Assembly: GCF_000471905.2 (NCBI RefSeq) | Contig: NW_006499912.1 | Location: 675,781-739,780 of the forward strand | Direction: 5' to 3' | From: Amborella trichopoda | Taxonomy: Eukaryota > Streptophyta > Magnoliopsida > Amborellales > Amborellaceae | Length of the DNA: 64,000 bases | Part shown: positions 22,201 through 35,300 of the stretch, one piece after another | How the letters are laid out: every line of letters begins with the position of its first letter | How positions within the stretch are numbered: position 1 is the first letter of the stretch | Made by a program: the position numbers and the translations under genes | Notes under the pieces: model-generated | Databases searched by the model: none | Told to the model about the DNA's origin: nothing | Seen by the model: the letters and a program-made list of their open reading frames with translations, nothing else

Positions 22201-25200
22201 TTTGACCCCTATTGAAGAGTGGTTTCTAGTTTTGAGTTAAATAAAATTTTTATTAAGATTGTGTAATGCAAGCTTGATAAAGCATCAAATTAGGTAACCC
22301 AATCTTACTAAAACGTCAACAAACTCAAATATTGCGGGACTTTTTCCTACTTTATTAGTCCTTAAATTGTCCAAATATTGAAAAGGGTCAATAGGTATTT
22401 TATTACCCATTTTCTATGTTTTGGTGATTTCTTTTTTATATCTGATGTGCCATTAGTGACTTTTTCCACATACTTGGGTAATTGCTTTTTTTGGTAACGT
22501 GATGAATATTTTTTGAGATGAAATTGATTCTTTGCGTCTTACACCACATACTTAATTTTTGCAAATTATTGAATAATGAATACTTTTGAGCGGTTACAAG
22601 AATACTTTTTTTCTTTAGGGAAGTGTTACAACAACATTTTATACTTGCAAATCAATAAATAGTAATATATATTCGGTCAAATTGGTTAGTCGAGTGCCTT
22701 TTTTTGAACTTTGGGTCTTTAGGTTTTTGCCTCGTGAATTTGTCTAGCATTCATATTTGAATTGTTAGAAGTTTTTCTAGCTTGGGTTATTATACTCAAT
22801 ACTTGATTTTTTTTCTTCGTTTTTTTTTTTTTGTTGCATCTTAGACTTGATGTATATGCATCCAAGAATGGTTGTGGTGGTTTGGTACAATTTTCAAGGG
22901 TGTGGTAATTTATTGAGTAGGTAACCATGACTTATTCTAGTTTGATAAAAAAAGACAATCTCAGTTGGAAATATGTATCTTGTCCCAATCCGAATAACAA
23001 AAATAGGGTAGCGTTCTAATTATTGCAGAAAGTATCTTAATTCCTGCATAAATCAATTTAAAAAACATTTGCTCAGCATTAAAAGGGATCTGGCCTCATG
23101 CACCCAAGTGCTTGTTGATGTCATGGTGGTACATACTATCTTCTAAGGTGTCTACTCCATAATATGCTCCATGCTCTCTAAGGTAAGGATCTCCACCATT
23201 TCTCTTCTCATTGAGAGCTTTTCTCTTATCCTTTGCTTGCTGTAAATCTTCAATTACAGTAGCATCTCCATCAAATTTCCTTGAGTATTTAATGATCCTT
23301 CATTGCTTTTTGAAACTATTCATGTGTATGCATAGTTTAGCCCTTAGATCTATCCATTAGACATCATTTTCTCCTCGATTTTTGCACTTGAAATTTTTGA
23401 GATTTTTAAGCATCATTGTTATGTAAATCAATGAGCATTTCATGCCCATTTGAGTACCATTTAGCTAGAGTATAGTCCTTGAGAAAATTATTTGAGAAAT
23501 TGTACCAATCTACACTACATTATGGTTATTCATGTGTTATATGTGAATTCTTTGCACTTCACCTCATTGTTTTCATCTTCAAAAGTTCAGCTCTCTCTCA
23601 ATTTAAGCCTAATTAAGTGGTAGATCAGTGAGTTTAAGCTCCTATTTGTGTGAGTGACATTAGCCCTTGTGACTTGAGCCATCTATGTTATCATCTCTGA
23701 GACAAATTTAAGTTCCTAAAAGATTTGTTTATGTGATCCGGGCACCAAAGGTTCGACCATTGACTTTCCTTGCATAATTTAAACTTATTTTACTGTAACT
23801 TCGAGTTTGTGAATGTTTTATGTTATGGAGATCGAAATGTAATGTTTTTTAGTGATGTACAAGTTGATGAAGGAATTGTATGTGCAATCCAGGTAATTCT
23901 ATGTGCATAATGACATAGTTTGTATCTCCATGTGTAAAGTATTTGAGTTTGTAACTTGGGAAGCCAAGTGATATTTGAGTCCTTGCGATTAAAGTTTGAA
24001 GTTGTAACAGTGAGCTAAAAGAGTTTGGATTTGTATGTTTAAAATTTTTTGTTTAAGTTTCAAGTACAAGAGCTGTAACTAGAGCACTAGACTCTATATC
24101 ACTGCAATTGGTATCCAAGCTATGGCTCTTTGAAGGTCCCCTTGGTTCTTTATTAGTGTCTTACATTGTACCCTAGGAATGCAAGTGCAAGCCATGGCAT
24201 CCAAAGTCCATATTGACCGAACTAATTATAGAGGAAAAGTTATTGAACTAAGCCGAGTGGAGAAAAAAGATGGTTATGTCTTCCATAAGGATGATTTAAC
24301 TCCACTTGTCTCAGCCCCCACCTAATAAGCCAGCCCGTAATGCATCCCAAGCCATACGAGAGGCTTATGCTACTTGGCACCATAAAAACCAGAGTGCTAC
24401 ACACAGTTTTAGCCACTATGCATGAAACTTATGTGAGAGAGTATGAAGACTACACCTCGGTGAAAGACATCTAGGATAGAATGCAGAGAAGATATGATAC
24501 TCCATCTAGAGCTAAGAAGATCATTAAGATGAGGAGCCTTTCGACATGCAAGATGGATGGTCACACTAAGGTGCGTGATCACCAAAGAAAGTTCAAGCAA
24601 TGTATCAAGGAAAGTGAAGTTGCCGGCACCCCTTCGACCAACAGACACTCACCACCCTCTTCAATGTCTCCATCTCTCCTTCATGGGAAGGGAATGTGGC
24701 AAACCTCCTGGCAAAAGAGACTCCCATGACCATTGATGAGATCGCCCACTTCATGAAGACCGAAAAACAAAGGAGGATGGCTATGGATGGACCAAAGGTC
24801 CATATGGTAAACCCTCCACTCCCTTCCTCTTCCTATCTCCCTACTTCAAATGCTAATTATGTGCAATGCCAGGGCTAGTGGGAGCACATCTAACAGTAAT
24901 AACAATAAGAAATGAAAGGGAAAGGACAAATCAAGAAAGAACAAAGGAAATAGAAATCCTAAGGGTAAGCCATATAACAAGATGCCTCCTCCTCCTCCTC
25001 CACCACCTAGTTTCTACTCCCCTAGGAACCATGCACAAGCTAAAGGTAACCAAGCAAACCAAGGGAAGCAAATGCCTAAGCCTAAGTGATGGAGGGAAAA
25101 ATTATACTTATTTTTAATTTCTATTCAATTTTAAAGGATGTGTATTTTGGTTTTAGTTTTAGGATTTATTTTTAAGATTTTTAGTTTTTTAGGAATTCTA

Positions 25201-28200
25201 AAGTTTTTATAGTTTTTTATTTATTTATTTAATGAGTATTATTCCTTAGTACTGTTCACTAGAATTGTTCACATAGGTAAACCTATCATTACAAAATTTA
25301 AGTTTAAGTTAGGACATATAGGTCATTTTAGTCATTGTATGGACATATAATGACTTTGAACATTGAATTATAATATATAAGAGATGTGTGGCCCTTGAGA
25401 GCGTCAATTCGACATGGTTTTCAGAAATTAAAAGAGAAAAAAGCTCAACCCTAGCTTGGGTGGAGAGAAGTAGCATATGGTTTCTTCGACTGGTGCTTGT
25501 GCTTGGTTGTTTCTTGCTGATTTTTATTGTTCCTTAAAATTTCTCTGCATCAAGTTGGAACCAAAGCTCGAGATCTACAAGAAGTACTGTAGCAGTGTAA
25601 TTTACTGTAGCATCATACAAATATTACTGTAGCGCCAGTTTTTGGTGCCCTAGATCAACAACAACGAGGGGAAGTTACAATGGGGTATAGGGTTTGCTGA
25701 TTTTGGCTAAGGTTTTGCTAGAACAACCCAGATATTGTGATTTCAGTAGCTTTTTGTTGATTATTTACCTAGGATTTGTGATTTTGGAGGAACTTGAAAG
25801 GCAAGTACAATAGCTCAAGCAACAATTCATGAACCTCGATAATGGGCAAGATGGGTGACCTTTCATCCTAAGATGATCTCGAGTACAAGCCTTTTCATTT
25901 TTGTGCTCCGCATGAGGAGTCGAGTTATGAAGATAGTGACAGAAGACCTAAATGTTGGGAACAACACTTTAGGGTGTGTTTGACACATGGAGTTTTTGGG
26001 AGTGGAAGGGACTCTCCCACAAATTATGGAAGACTGCTCTTCCATCATTTTTTATGGAAGAGAGGTCTTCCAAAAATGAACTCATTTTAACACTAAAAAA
26101 GAGCTGCATCGAAGGTTGCCCTTCCACTTTACAGCTTCCACACAATAATATCAAACATGGAAGTGGGACATTTAACTCCCACTTCTCAAAACTTCCACTT
26201 ATCAAACATGCCCTTAGGGTTTTTGATTTGGAGGATGAGGTCCTTAATTTTGACACAGATCGTATCAAAATCAGTAGGATGTAGATTGGAATCTGTCACC
26301 AATCTCCGACGCATACTTAGGTGAAGAACAAGATCTTATAGGAGATCCAATCTATGATGATCAAGATTTTGTGGTTGAATTGGTATTTGATGAGGAAAAA
26401 GATGAAGGACTCAAAAGAGAATTAGTCCTTTATCTCAAAGATGCACCCGTAGTGTGTTCTAGAGCTGAATCTGGGCAAATTCGGCAAGGTTACATGGCTG
26501 AAGTGATGCAATTTCAACAAATTTATGTGATTAAAAATATTCTATCGACATACAATGACCCTTTCCTCAAGGGTTTCTCAATTCTAATCCACAATCATTG
26601 TGTTTTGATTAGTGCAATAACCCACAAAGTCCCAAGAACATGTTTAAAAAATTCGAGTTGAAGAATGTTGTCGGACTAACACCAATTTCATTTTAGCACA
26701 CTTCAAAACTCGAGGACGAGTTTTCTCCAACCAAAGGAGAATGATGAAGGCAAAAATTATATTTATTTTTAATTTCTATTCAATTTTAAAGGATGTGTAT
26801 TTTGATTTTAGTTTTGTAATTTATTTTTAGGATTTTTATTTTTTTTATGAATTCTAGGGTTTATATAATTTTTTATTTATTTAATGAGTATTATTCATAA
26901 ATACTATTGATGAGTACTGCTCACAGGGGTAATACGGCCATTACAAAATTTAAGTTTAAGTTAGGATATATAGGTCATTTTAATCATTATATGGACATGT
27001 AATGTCTTTAAAAATCAAAGTTTTATATATAAGAGGTGTGTAGGGCTCTGAGAGGGTCATTTTCCACATGATTTTTAAAAATTCGAAGAGAGAAAGGCTT
27101 AAGCTTTTGGAACCCGAGCATATGGTATGGAGAAGAAGTTTCTTTGAATTATGCTTATGTTTAGCTTTATTTCTTACTGATTTTATTGTTCCCCCTGCAC
27201 CACTAAGCCATCAACTCAACCTATTATAATAAATGGTAGGCCGATATCAGTTTTCAAAAAAACGAACCGCCCAGCTCCTAGGCAACCGCCAAGGCAATCC
27301 AGAAGGCTTGGGAGCATTGCCCAGGCCTAGGTGGCCAAACTGAGCGGCATTCCCTGGGCGGGCTGCCTAAGCGGTACGGAACCCGCCCAGAGCCGATGCC
27401 CCGCCAAGGGGCAAAAATTTTTTTTTTTTTTTTTTTTGATTGATCTTTTTTTAAAATATAAACGGTTTGAAGGATGGGTTTTAAGTTGATTTCAAACCTA
27501 AACCCACAAGAACCCATTTGAGAGAGAAATAAACCTCAAGAAAACTAAATTTTGCGACTTTCATTGGATCGAAGTGTTTCTCAAAGTTACAGAAAACGGA
27601 TCCAAACATCACCCAGGTTGATTTGATTTAGTTTTGGAGTTTTATAATATTACTAAAGGGTATTCTTTATTATTTTAACACCAGAAAACATCTCAGAGGT
27701 GGGAGTTTGGAGTGCGAGCAATCAAAGTGCCAAAAATTTATTTTTTAGATTGTTTGTTTTATTTTAAGATGTCTTCTTCAGGATCTAGTCAAAGTGAAGA
27801 TCCAAGTTGGAAATAGGAATATAACCCAAATCCAAATGACAAAAACTTGCATTAGATGCATATTTGTGAAAGAGATACAAAATGGTGCATAAACCGGTTT
27901 CAAAAACATCTTGGCAGTATTAAGGGGGTTGTTGCTCCTTGTAAAAATGTTCCTGAAGTTATCAGAGAGAAGATTAAGCACTATATGAGTTCTATAAAAC
28001 CAAAACAGGAACAAAATCCTTGTCATTTGAATAGGTCTATTTCTACTATTTCTAAAAGACGTGATCTGGGTTGGAAGTACAGTTATAATCCAAAACCAAA
28101 CAATAAAAATCATATAAAGCGTAATTTTTGTGAAAAAGATACCAATGGGGGTAATAACCGACTCAAGAAACATCTTGCCAGTATTAAAGGGAATGTTGCT

Positions 28201-30849
28201 TCTTGTAAAAAGGTTCCTGAAGCTATTGGGATGAGACTAGACAACTTCTGAATTTAAAAGAAGTAGAAAATGATGAAAATGAGCCTTGTTCTGTGTATCT
28301 TCTCCAGATTCTTCTAGAAGTGGTGATCCAGATTGGAAGTATGGTTATAACCCAAATCCGAATGACAAAAATCGTATTAAATGTAATTATTGTGGAAAAG
28401 ATTCTAATGGGGGCATTTACCTGTTTAAAAAACACCTTGCCGGTATTAAGGGGGATCTTGCCCCTTGCAAAAATGTTCCTAAGACTACCAGGGAGGAAAT
28501 TATACAATATTTGAATTCAGGGAAGCACAAAAAGATAGAAAAGTGTAGAGCAACCAAAACTCTCTAAGGCCACATCTGCACATACCAATAAGAGGGAGGT
28601 AGAAGAAGAGGAGGAAGAGGCAGATTCAAAAGAAACAGAGGAGGACGAAAGTCATATTGAAGAGGGAGATGACTCTGATGATGATGGCCTCAATTCTGAT
28701 GATATATGCTGAAGCTAACCATATTCCTTCTGATGATGATGATTGAATCGTGTTGAGTGTTGACTGTCGACTTGTTTCCTAGATTGTATATTTTCTTAAT
28801 TTCTATATATTTTCTTTTTCTTTTTTTTAGTTTCTAGTTCTACTATCTAACTTTTGTGTGTATAGTCTACAGTGTATCAGACTATCAGTGTATGCTTGTA
28901 TGGTTTTACTGATTTAGTATTGTATGAAAATATGGATTATGATCTTTTATGGATTATCAAAATTCTCTTCTCAACTTCTATCTTCTTCTTTTAACTATGA
29001 TTATGGTCTTATGGATTATCAAAATTCTTATGGACTATGGTCTTATGGATTATCAAAATTCTTATGGATTAATCATTATCAATCATCACTCGTCAATTTT
29101 TTTTAATCAACTGGGCCGCCCAGTTTTTGTGTGCCCGCCTAAGCGTTAGGCGGCCTTGATTCCCTTGGCCGCCTAGGTGTTGCCTAGCGCTTTTTGAAAC
29201 ACTAGACGACATGGCCTTCACCGAGGTGGTCTTCATACTCTTTCACATAAGTCTCATGCATAGTGGCTAAAACTCTGTTTAAAATCTCATACATAGTGGC
29301 TAAAACTATGTTTATGGTACTCCAGGTTTTACGGTGCCAAATAGCAAAAGCCTCTCTTGTGATTTGGGATGCATTACAGGCTGGCTCATTAGATAGGGGC
29401 TGAGACAAAAGTGGAGTCAAATCATCCTCATGGAAGACATAACAAACTTCCTTCTCCACTCGGCATAGTTCAACCCATTGAACTTTTCCTCCTTAAGTAG
29501 CTCATTCAATATGGACTTCAATGTCATGGTTTCTACTTTGCACTCTCATGATACAATCTAAGACACAAATGACGGACCAAGGGGACCTCCAAAAGAACCC
29601 TAGCTTTGATACCAATTAAAGCGATATAGAGTCTAGTGTGCTCTAGTTACAACTCTCGTACTTGAAACTTTAACAAAAAAATTTCCATTCAACATTTGGA
29701 CATACAAATCCAAACACTCTTAGATCATTGTTACACCCTCGAACTTCAGATACATAGACTCAAATATCACTTGAAAATGAAAAATTACAACTCAATGGGG
29801 GTCCCCAAATTATAAACTCAAACACGTTGCACATGCAAATACAAACTATGTCAATATGCACATAGAATAGTGTATGAACTGCATATGCAATTTGTTCATC
29901 AACTTGTACATAACAAGAATACATTACATTTCATTCTCCATGGCATTAAAAATTCAAGAAAGTTACTGAGTGCAAATTATGCAAGGGAAGCCAATGGTAG
30001 AACCCTTCGTGCCCAGACCACATAAACAGATCTTTTAGGGACTTAATTTTGTCTCATAGATGATAGCACAGATGGCCCAAGTCATAAGGGATAATGTCAC
30101 TCACACAAAGGGAAGCTTATGCTCTCTGATCTAACACTTGATTAGGTTCAAAATATGCGAGAGAGATGTTTTTTGAAGATGAAAACAGTCAATTTTGAAG
30201 ATGAAAACAGTCTGGTAAAACCAAGTAGAAACAGCCCACATAGAACACATGAATATGACCATAGTGTAAGTGTAGAATGGTGCAATTTCTAAAACAATTT
30301 GCTCAAGGACCATATTCTAGCTAAATGGTAGTCCGATGGGTATGAAATGTTTACTGATTCGCATAAAAAGGATGCTCAATAATCTCAAAAAAAAAAAGAG
30401 GTGCATGAATCAAGGAGAAAATGGTGTCTAATGGATGAATCTAAAGGTTAGACCATGCATACCAAGAAGCAAACATGCATAGATTCAAAAGGCAATGAAG
30501 GATCATCAAATAATCAAGGAAAGGTGATGGAGATACTACTGTAATTGAAAATTTACAGCAAGCAAAGTACAGGAGAAAAGCTCAAAATGAAAAGAGAAAT
30601 GGTGGAGATCCTTACCTTAGATCATGAAGCATGAAGCATAGTATGATGTAGACACCTTAGAAGATAGTATTCACAAGGATGAAGAAGGATGGAGCTCTGA
30701 GAGTGGGGCGTGGAGGCCCATCTCTCTCTCTCTNNNNNNNNNNNNNNNNNNNNAACGTAGTAGTACGTACGTACGTACGTACGTACGTAGTAGTACGTAG
30801 AGTACGAGTAGTAGTACGTAGCGTACGCGTAGGTCGGTACGGTCGTACG

Positions 30850-30909
<60 letters not shown>

Positions 30910-32298
30910 AGTAATACTCATAAGTTGTGTAGAGAAAATAAGGGTGAGCAAGGGTTTAAATAGAAGTGTGGTAGCCTCATATTGTGAGTAAATCAATTTA
31001 AGCCGTTAATGCTATTCATTTATGGCACATAAGAGGGCTATAATCCTAACTATACATCCACGCCTGGCCATCAAGATTAATGGATGTGATTGTACACCTT
31101 TATAACTCCATAAAAACCTAGATCAAGCCATTTTACCAAATTGTCCTAAGGTAGGAAATAGATTTCTCATAAAACTTTTACTCATTCAAAAATATTCCAT
31201 AAGACTTTATGAAAATAATGAAACACCAAAAGGGTAGGGGATGCCCTTATCGTAATTTGGAAACTCTATTTTATAAAATACTCCAATTAAGATACTTATC
31301 ATAGATAAGCCAATCACAATGTGTCATTTAATGGAATTTACATGGGTTTAGCCAATAAGATTAAGCCATCTAAAAAGGTGGATCAAGGAAGTATTTCCAT
31401 TAAATACTTAGGATTTAAATCAAAATATTATGGCTAGCTCTCAACCGTAGGCACATGTGATCAAACACATATGTGTGGTAAAAACCCATGTGACAATTAA
31501 AAACAATTAAGCTATAAAACACAACTTTATTTAAAACATTATAACTAAAATGAACAAACAACTTAATTCTAAAAGAGAACACCCCCCATTTAGTTGGGCA
31601 CCATGCCAACATCATCATCTAGGTAGGGTCGTGCGGTGCCACGTGCGACCCCCCACAAGGTGTCCTTCCTAGGAATATGTCCCAAACAAAATTTAAATAC
31701 TCATTTTATACTTCAAAAAAAGTCCAAAAAATTCCCCAAAGTTCTCTAAAACATTTTCCACCAAAAAAACACATTTTTACACCTAAATAAAATCAAACAA
31801 TTGGTAAATGAGATCTCTAAGCTGAAATCTAGGTATCAGAGTACTCCATTGTGCTAGTTCAAAATGGTGATCCACCATCTCAAAATGACCCAACAAGCCT
31901 TTGCTCCACGGTTTATGGCAGGGACGCATAATATGGCTTTAGGAAAGTAATCCCAATCAAGGACCCAACATTTCCGGATCTCAATGGATTATGGGCGCAC
32001 CCTTAAGGACAAAGTAGTGCTCATATACAAGGGTCTTCTAATGGCACATGTGCACTAGATCATATACATCAAAAGAGTGGCTTCCAGTGAGACTGTGAGT
32101 ATACATGCCATAGGGTGGTCGAGCTTTTGATTACCGGCTCATGTCCCATAAGTCAAAACCATGCGATACAGGGCCATTACTTGGAAGATACTTAGGTTAT
32201 AATCACTTTTGGGTTCTCCTAGCCCTGGCCAACACACAATATCCATGAGGCATAAAATCTCATAAGTCCCTGACTAAAGGTGACCGCGATACCTCCAC

Positions 32299-32346
<48 letters not shown>

Positions 32347-35300
32347 GGGCCCCAATGCAAGAAGCACCCAAAATCATCTTCTACCACTCACTCCCACTAC
32401 GCAAGAGAATATTCATTTTAAGGCCTTGAAAGGCCATAATTCCAACAAGTTCGACCATTCCAAACCAAACCAGCCGGTCCCGATCTCCTATTAATTCCGA
32501 AGAGTACCCCTTTTAGAACTTTTCGCTGTTTGTAATGAATTTTGACTTTCTTTTTTTTCTTTTTTTGGTCTTCTTGAACATAGTTCAGAGAATTTTGGTC
32601 ATAAAAGAAGAATTAACAACAACAAAACTATTAATCACTGGGGATTTCATCAAGCCATACAAAAGTTCATAGCAACAAAAATAGTTACCAAGGTGAGATC
32701 GCATAAAACGACATAAATCGTTAATAGAAATGAAAGCTGTTGACCATATTGTTAATGGCAACATTCAAAGTTCAAGAATACAGATTCACCCACCTAGGCT
32801 GCCAAGGGGGTCCCAACCTCCTAGGCGATCGAGTGGCCACCTAGGCAGCTGCCTCGAATGGTGACTAGTTTCCTAGGCAAACAACTAGAGTGGGAAAGAC
32901 TAGGGGCACATTGTGGGGATTGGGACATCCTAGCAGTTCCTATGAAGGGTGTTGCTCGGCACATAAAACACAAGGAGGAAGCACATGTCCAACTAAAAGG
33001 AGAATAATGGGGTCCAAATGTTGAGAGATTGTTAAAAGCATGAAGAGGGGCTATATATCAAACTAATGGGGAATGAGTAGGGACAGTTGTAGGGAGATTA
33101 TTATGGAAGTAGTAGATGAGGGTGGAGTTGGATCAATCGAGACCATGGGATATGAGGCTCCTTATGAGCGCAAATTTTATTTTATAGCAAATTTCAACCA
33201 AAAATTATGTTCAAATCTTTGTCTTTGTCATGTAGTGCTCTTCTTATATGCCATATTCCTTAATCATGGTCATGAAATTGAATTTCAACAACTGGAACTT
33301 CTTATTCTTCTTCTTCTAAGGTGGCCCAAGGTATCCACCTACAAGCTTTTGGGTGCCCCCTTAGGTAATGCCTTGGCCCAAAAGGCAGGGACCGTGTAAT
33401 GAGCTAATTAGGCACCTGCCTAGGGCTATTCAGTGTGGGATGGGGCCTCAACCGCCTAAGTAGCCAGCCTAGGTGGCAAATGCCCAAATTCTCAAACATT
33501 GGCAACGATAACCATTATAAAAGAGCATCAAGCTCATACATATGCAAGCATAAGCCAGGGAATTGCATAAAGCAAGACAAAGCATTAAGCCCACATGAAG
33601 CGTTTCAATTGCAATGAAAACGACAAGTAACATATAGAGAGATGAAGACACCACTTTGCATGAAATAACTTTCTAAACTAAGCAAGTAGGAACTAAGAAA
33701 GATGTGCTCAATTTCGGACAGTAATTTACAAGATGCTCTCATTCTCTATAATTATTCAACTACTTGAATTCTCAAGGTGCAATTGGGCTCAGGCCAGGAT
33801 ATCTCCAATAATAACCTAGCCCAATTGCTCGTAACTCCGTTTGGTTTGCACACCAAAAGAGAATGCTAGAGACGCAAACATAATGATGATTTGCCTTCTA
33901 GTGGTCACCTCAATGCTCTTTGGAGGCGACGAACACATTGCACAAAGGTTCGGCCTATAGAGAAAGAAACAACAGTATAGAAGCTGTCTACAAAAATTCA
34001 GCAAGCAAAGGAAGAAGGAAAAGAAAATTGGAAGAATGAAGCTCCTCAAAATGTCCACCATAGATGAATATGTAGAGAAAAAAAATGGAAGGAGCTTTTC
34101 TTGAAATTCATCAAACAAGATAAAGAACATGACATGAAGGAACCTTCTCTCTATAGATGTTTGGGTTTATATAGACTTACCAAAAGACAATGATGCCCTG
34201 TCTGACATCCATTGGCCATTAAAGAGGTTGGTTTATACTGGTCAACATAGATGGGATTATATTGTTCATCCAAGAGGTGAACAGGTATTGGTTATTCAAA
34301 AGGAGGGTCAGTATTAAGATTTAAGAATACCCTAAAAATCTAGGATATAACATCAGGTTTTAACATAAGAACCCCGGGATTATAGAGTTTACTATTAATG
34401 TTAAAATAAGACAACATCAGCATATCACTGTCTAACATAATACGAGTGTCAAAAACACCAATTTCAAATTTGGACCTTTAGACACGGAATGTCCATACAC
34501 TATTCAAAGAAGGGTGAGGTGCAATTTTAGAAGAACTTAAGCATTTTAAAGTAGGATTTCAAGAAAAAAGGTTCTAACGGGATTTTAGGATTCCAAAGAG
34601 TCGGAAACAAGCATCATATCCTTGGTGTGTTGACAAGCACAAAAATTCTTGGACATGTGCATCCATGTCATGTCTCAAAATAATAACAATAGCCAAGCAA
34701 ACAAAGAAAAAAAATTGTTTCCAGCAAACCAAAATCCACGAATAGCTAAATATAAAATGCAAGTAGATAAATATAAAATGCAAGGTAAAAAAAGATGACA
34801 CATACATTCAGTCACGTACATTTAACAGAAAAGAAATCAAGATACAAGAAATAACTATTGATGAGTGACAAAAACCAATTAAATTAAGAAACTCCAAACA
34901 CTATCCAGTAAATAAAACACCCAAAAACTTGCTCCCAATGACTAAAACCAAACGAAACATCAAAGAAGAGGCAAAATAGATAAAGAACGAATCATCAAAT
35001 TATGCTTGAGAGAGATGTGAATGTTTACACAATTAGGAAATTAAACATTCCCATACCTTCAGATGTGCTCCAGGAGACACCTCCAACGAAGATTTTTCTA
35101 ATCAAACAAGAAATTAGGGCATTGGAGTTAGCCAAACTGTGCTGTCCATTTCTAGCAGGCAATGGGAGGCTAATGACCTAGCACCAACCACTCCCTACAT
35201 CTTATTCTAACTAACCAGAAACTAAGCCAACTCTGAAAACTAGACCTCACTTTGGACCCAGATAAAACTAACTAACCCTGGTGATGAATCCTTAACAGAG

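Larger units (their letters stand above)
25087..27202 (+). mobile_element. Short non-autonomous LTR retrotransposon (E)
   Basis: The LTRs are 25087-25552 and 26742-27202, starting TGATG and ending CATCA or CACCA. A perfect 5-bp target duplication, CTAAG, flanks it (25082-25086 and 27203-27207). After the 5' LTR comes a PBS-like TTGGAACCAAAGC. Before the 3' LTR comes CCAAAGGAGAA, a polypurine tract. The inside is about 944 bp once a nested MITE is discounted. It shows only gag-like fragments (RRPKCWEQHF, RVFDLEDEVLNFDTD) and no polymerase, so it relied on another element's enzymes. Confidence 0.88.
27248..29204 (+). mobile_element. Non-autonomous hAT-like element with BED fingers
   Basis: The ends are CAGTTTTCAAAAAAACG and the complement TAGTGTTTCAAAAAGCGC. 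Subterminal GCCTAGGC-type GC-rich blocks are present at both sides (27270-27410 and 29110-29190). The flanks GCCGATAT (27240-27247) and GACGACAT (29205-29212) match at 6 of 8 bases, as an aged 8-bp duplication would. Inside is a three-BED-finger relic with an acidic tail, but no hAT catalytic core. Confidence 0.7.
20318..35056 (-). other. Giant TE-filled intron 2 of the hnRNP-type gene (about 14.7 kb)
   Basis: Bounded by donor GTATGGG (35056) and acceptor ..TTTGTCCAG (20318). Its contents include an RTE LINE tail, BED zinc-finger relics, two copia-type gag/LTR relics in opposite orientation, a short LTR element with a nested MITE, two hAT-like elements, CT microsatellites and a 20-base assembly gap. 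It splits the codon for Asp65 in RRM1. Confidence 0.85.

Noticed and set aside
30679-30963. 94-codon frame with Ser-Leu repeats
   Set aside because: It crosses the 20-N gap and the CT microsatellite.
29617-32453. A single 2.8-kb LTR as an established fact
   Set aside because: Only 29617-30733 aligns with the other copy. The TGTTGGAATT start at 32453 is suggestive but unproven.
33816-34130. 104-codon hydrophobic minus frame
   Set aside because: Phe/Leu/Cys-rich composition from A-rich plus-strand DNA, no motif, and it lies inside the intron.
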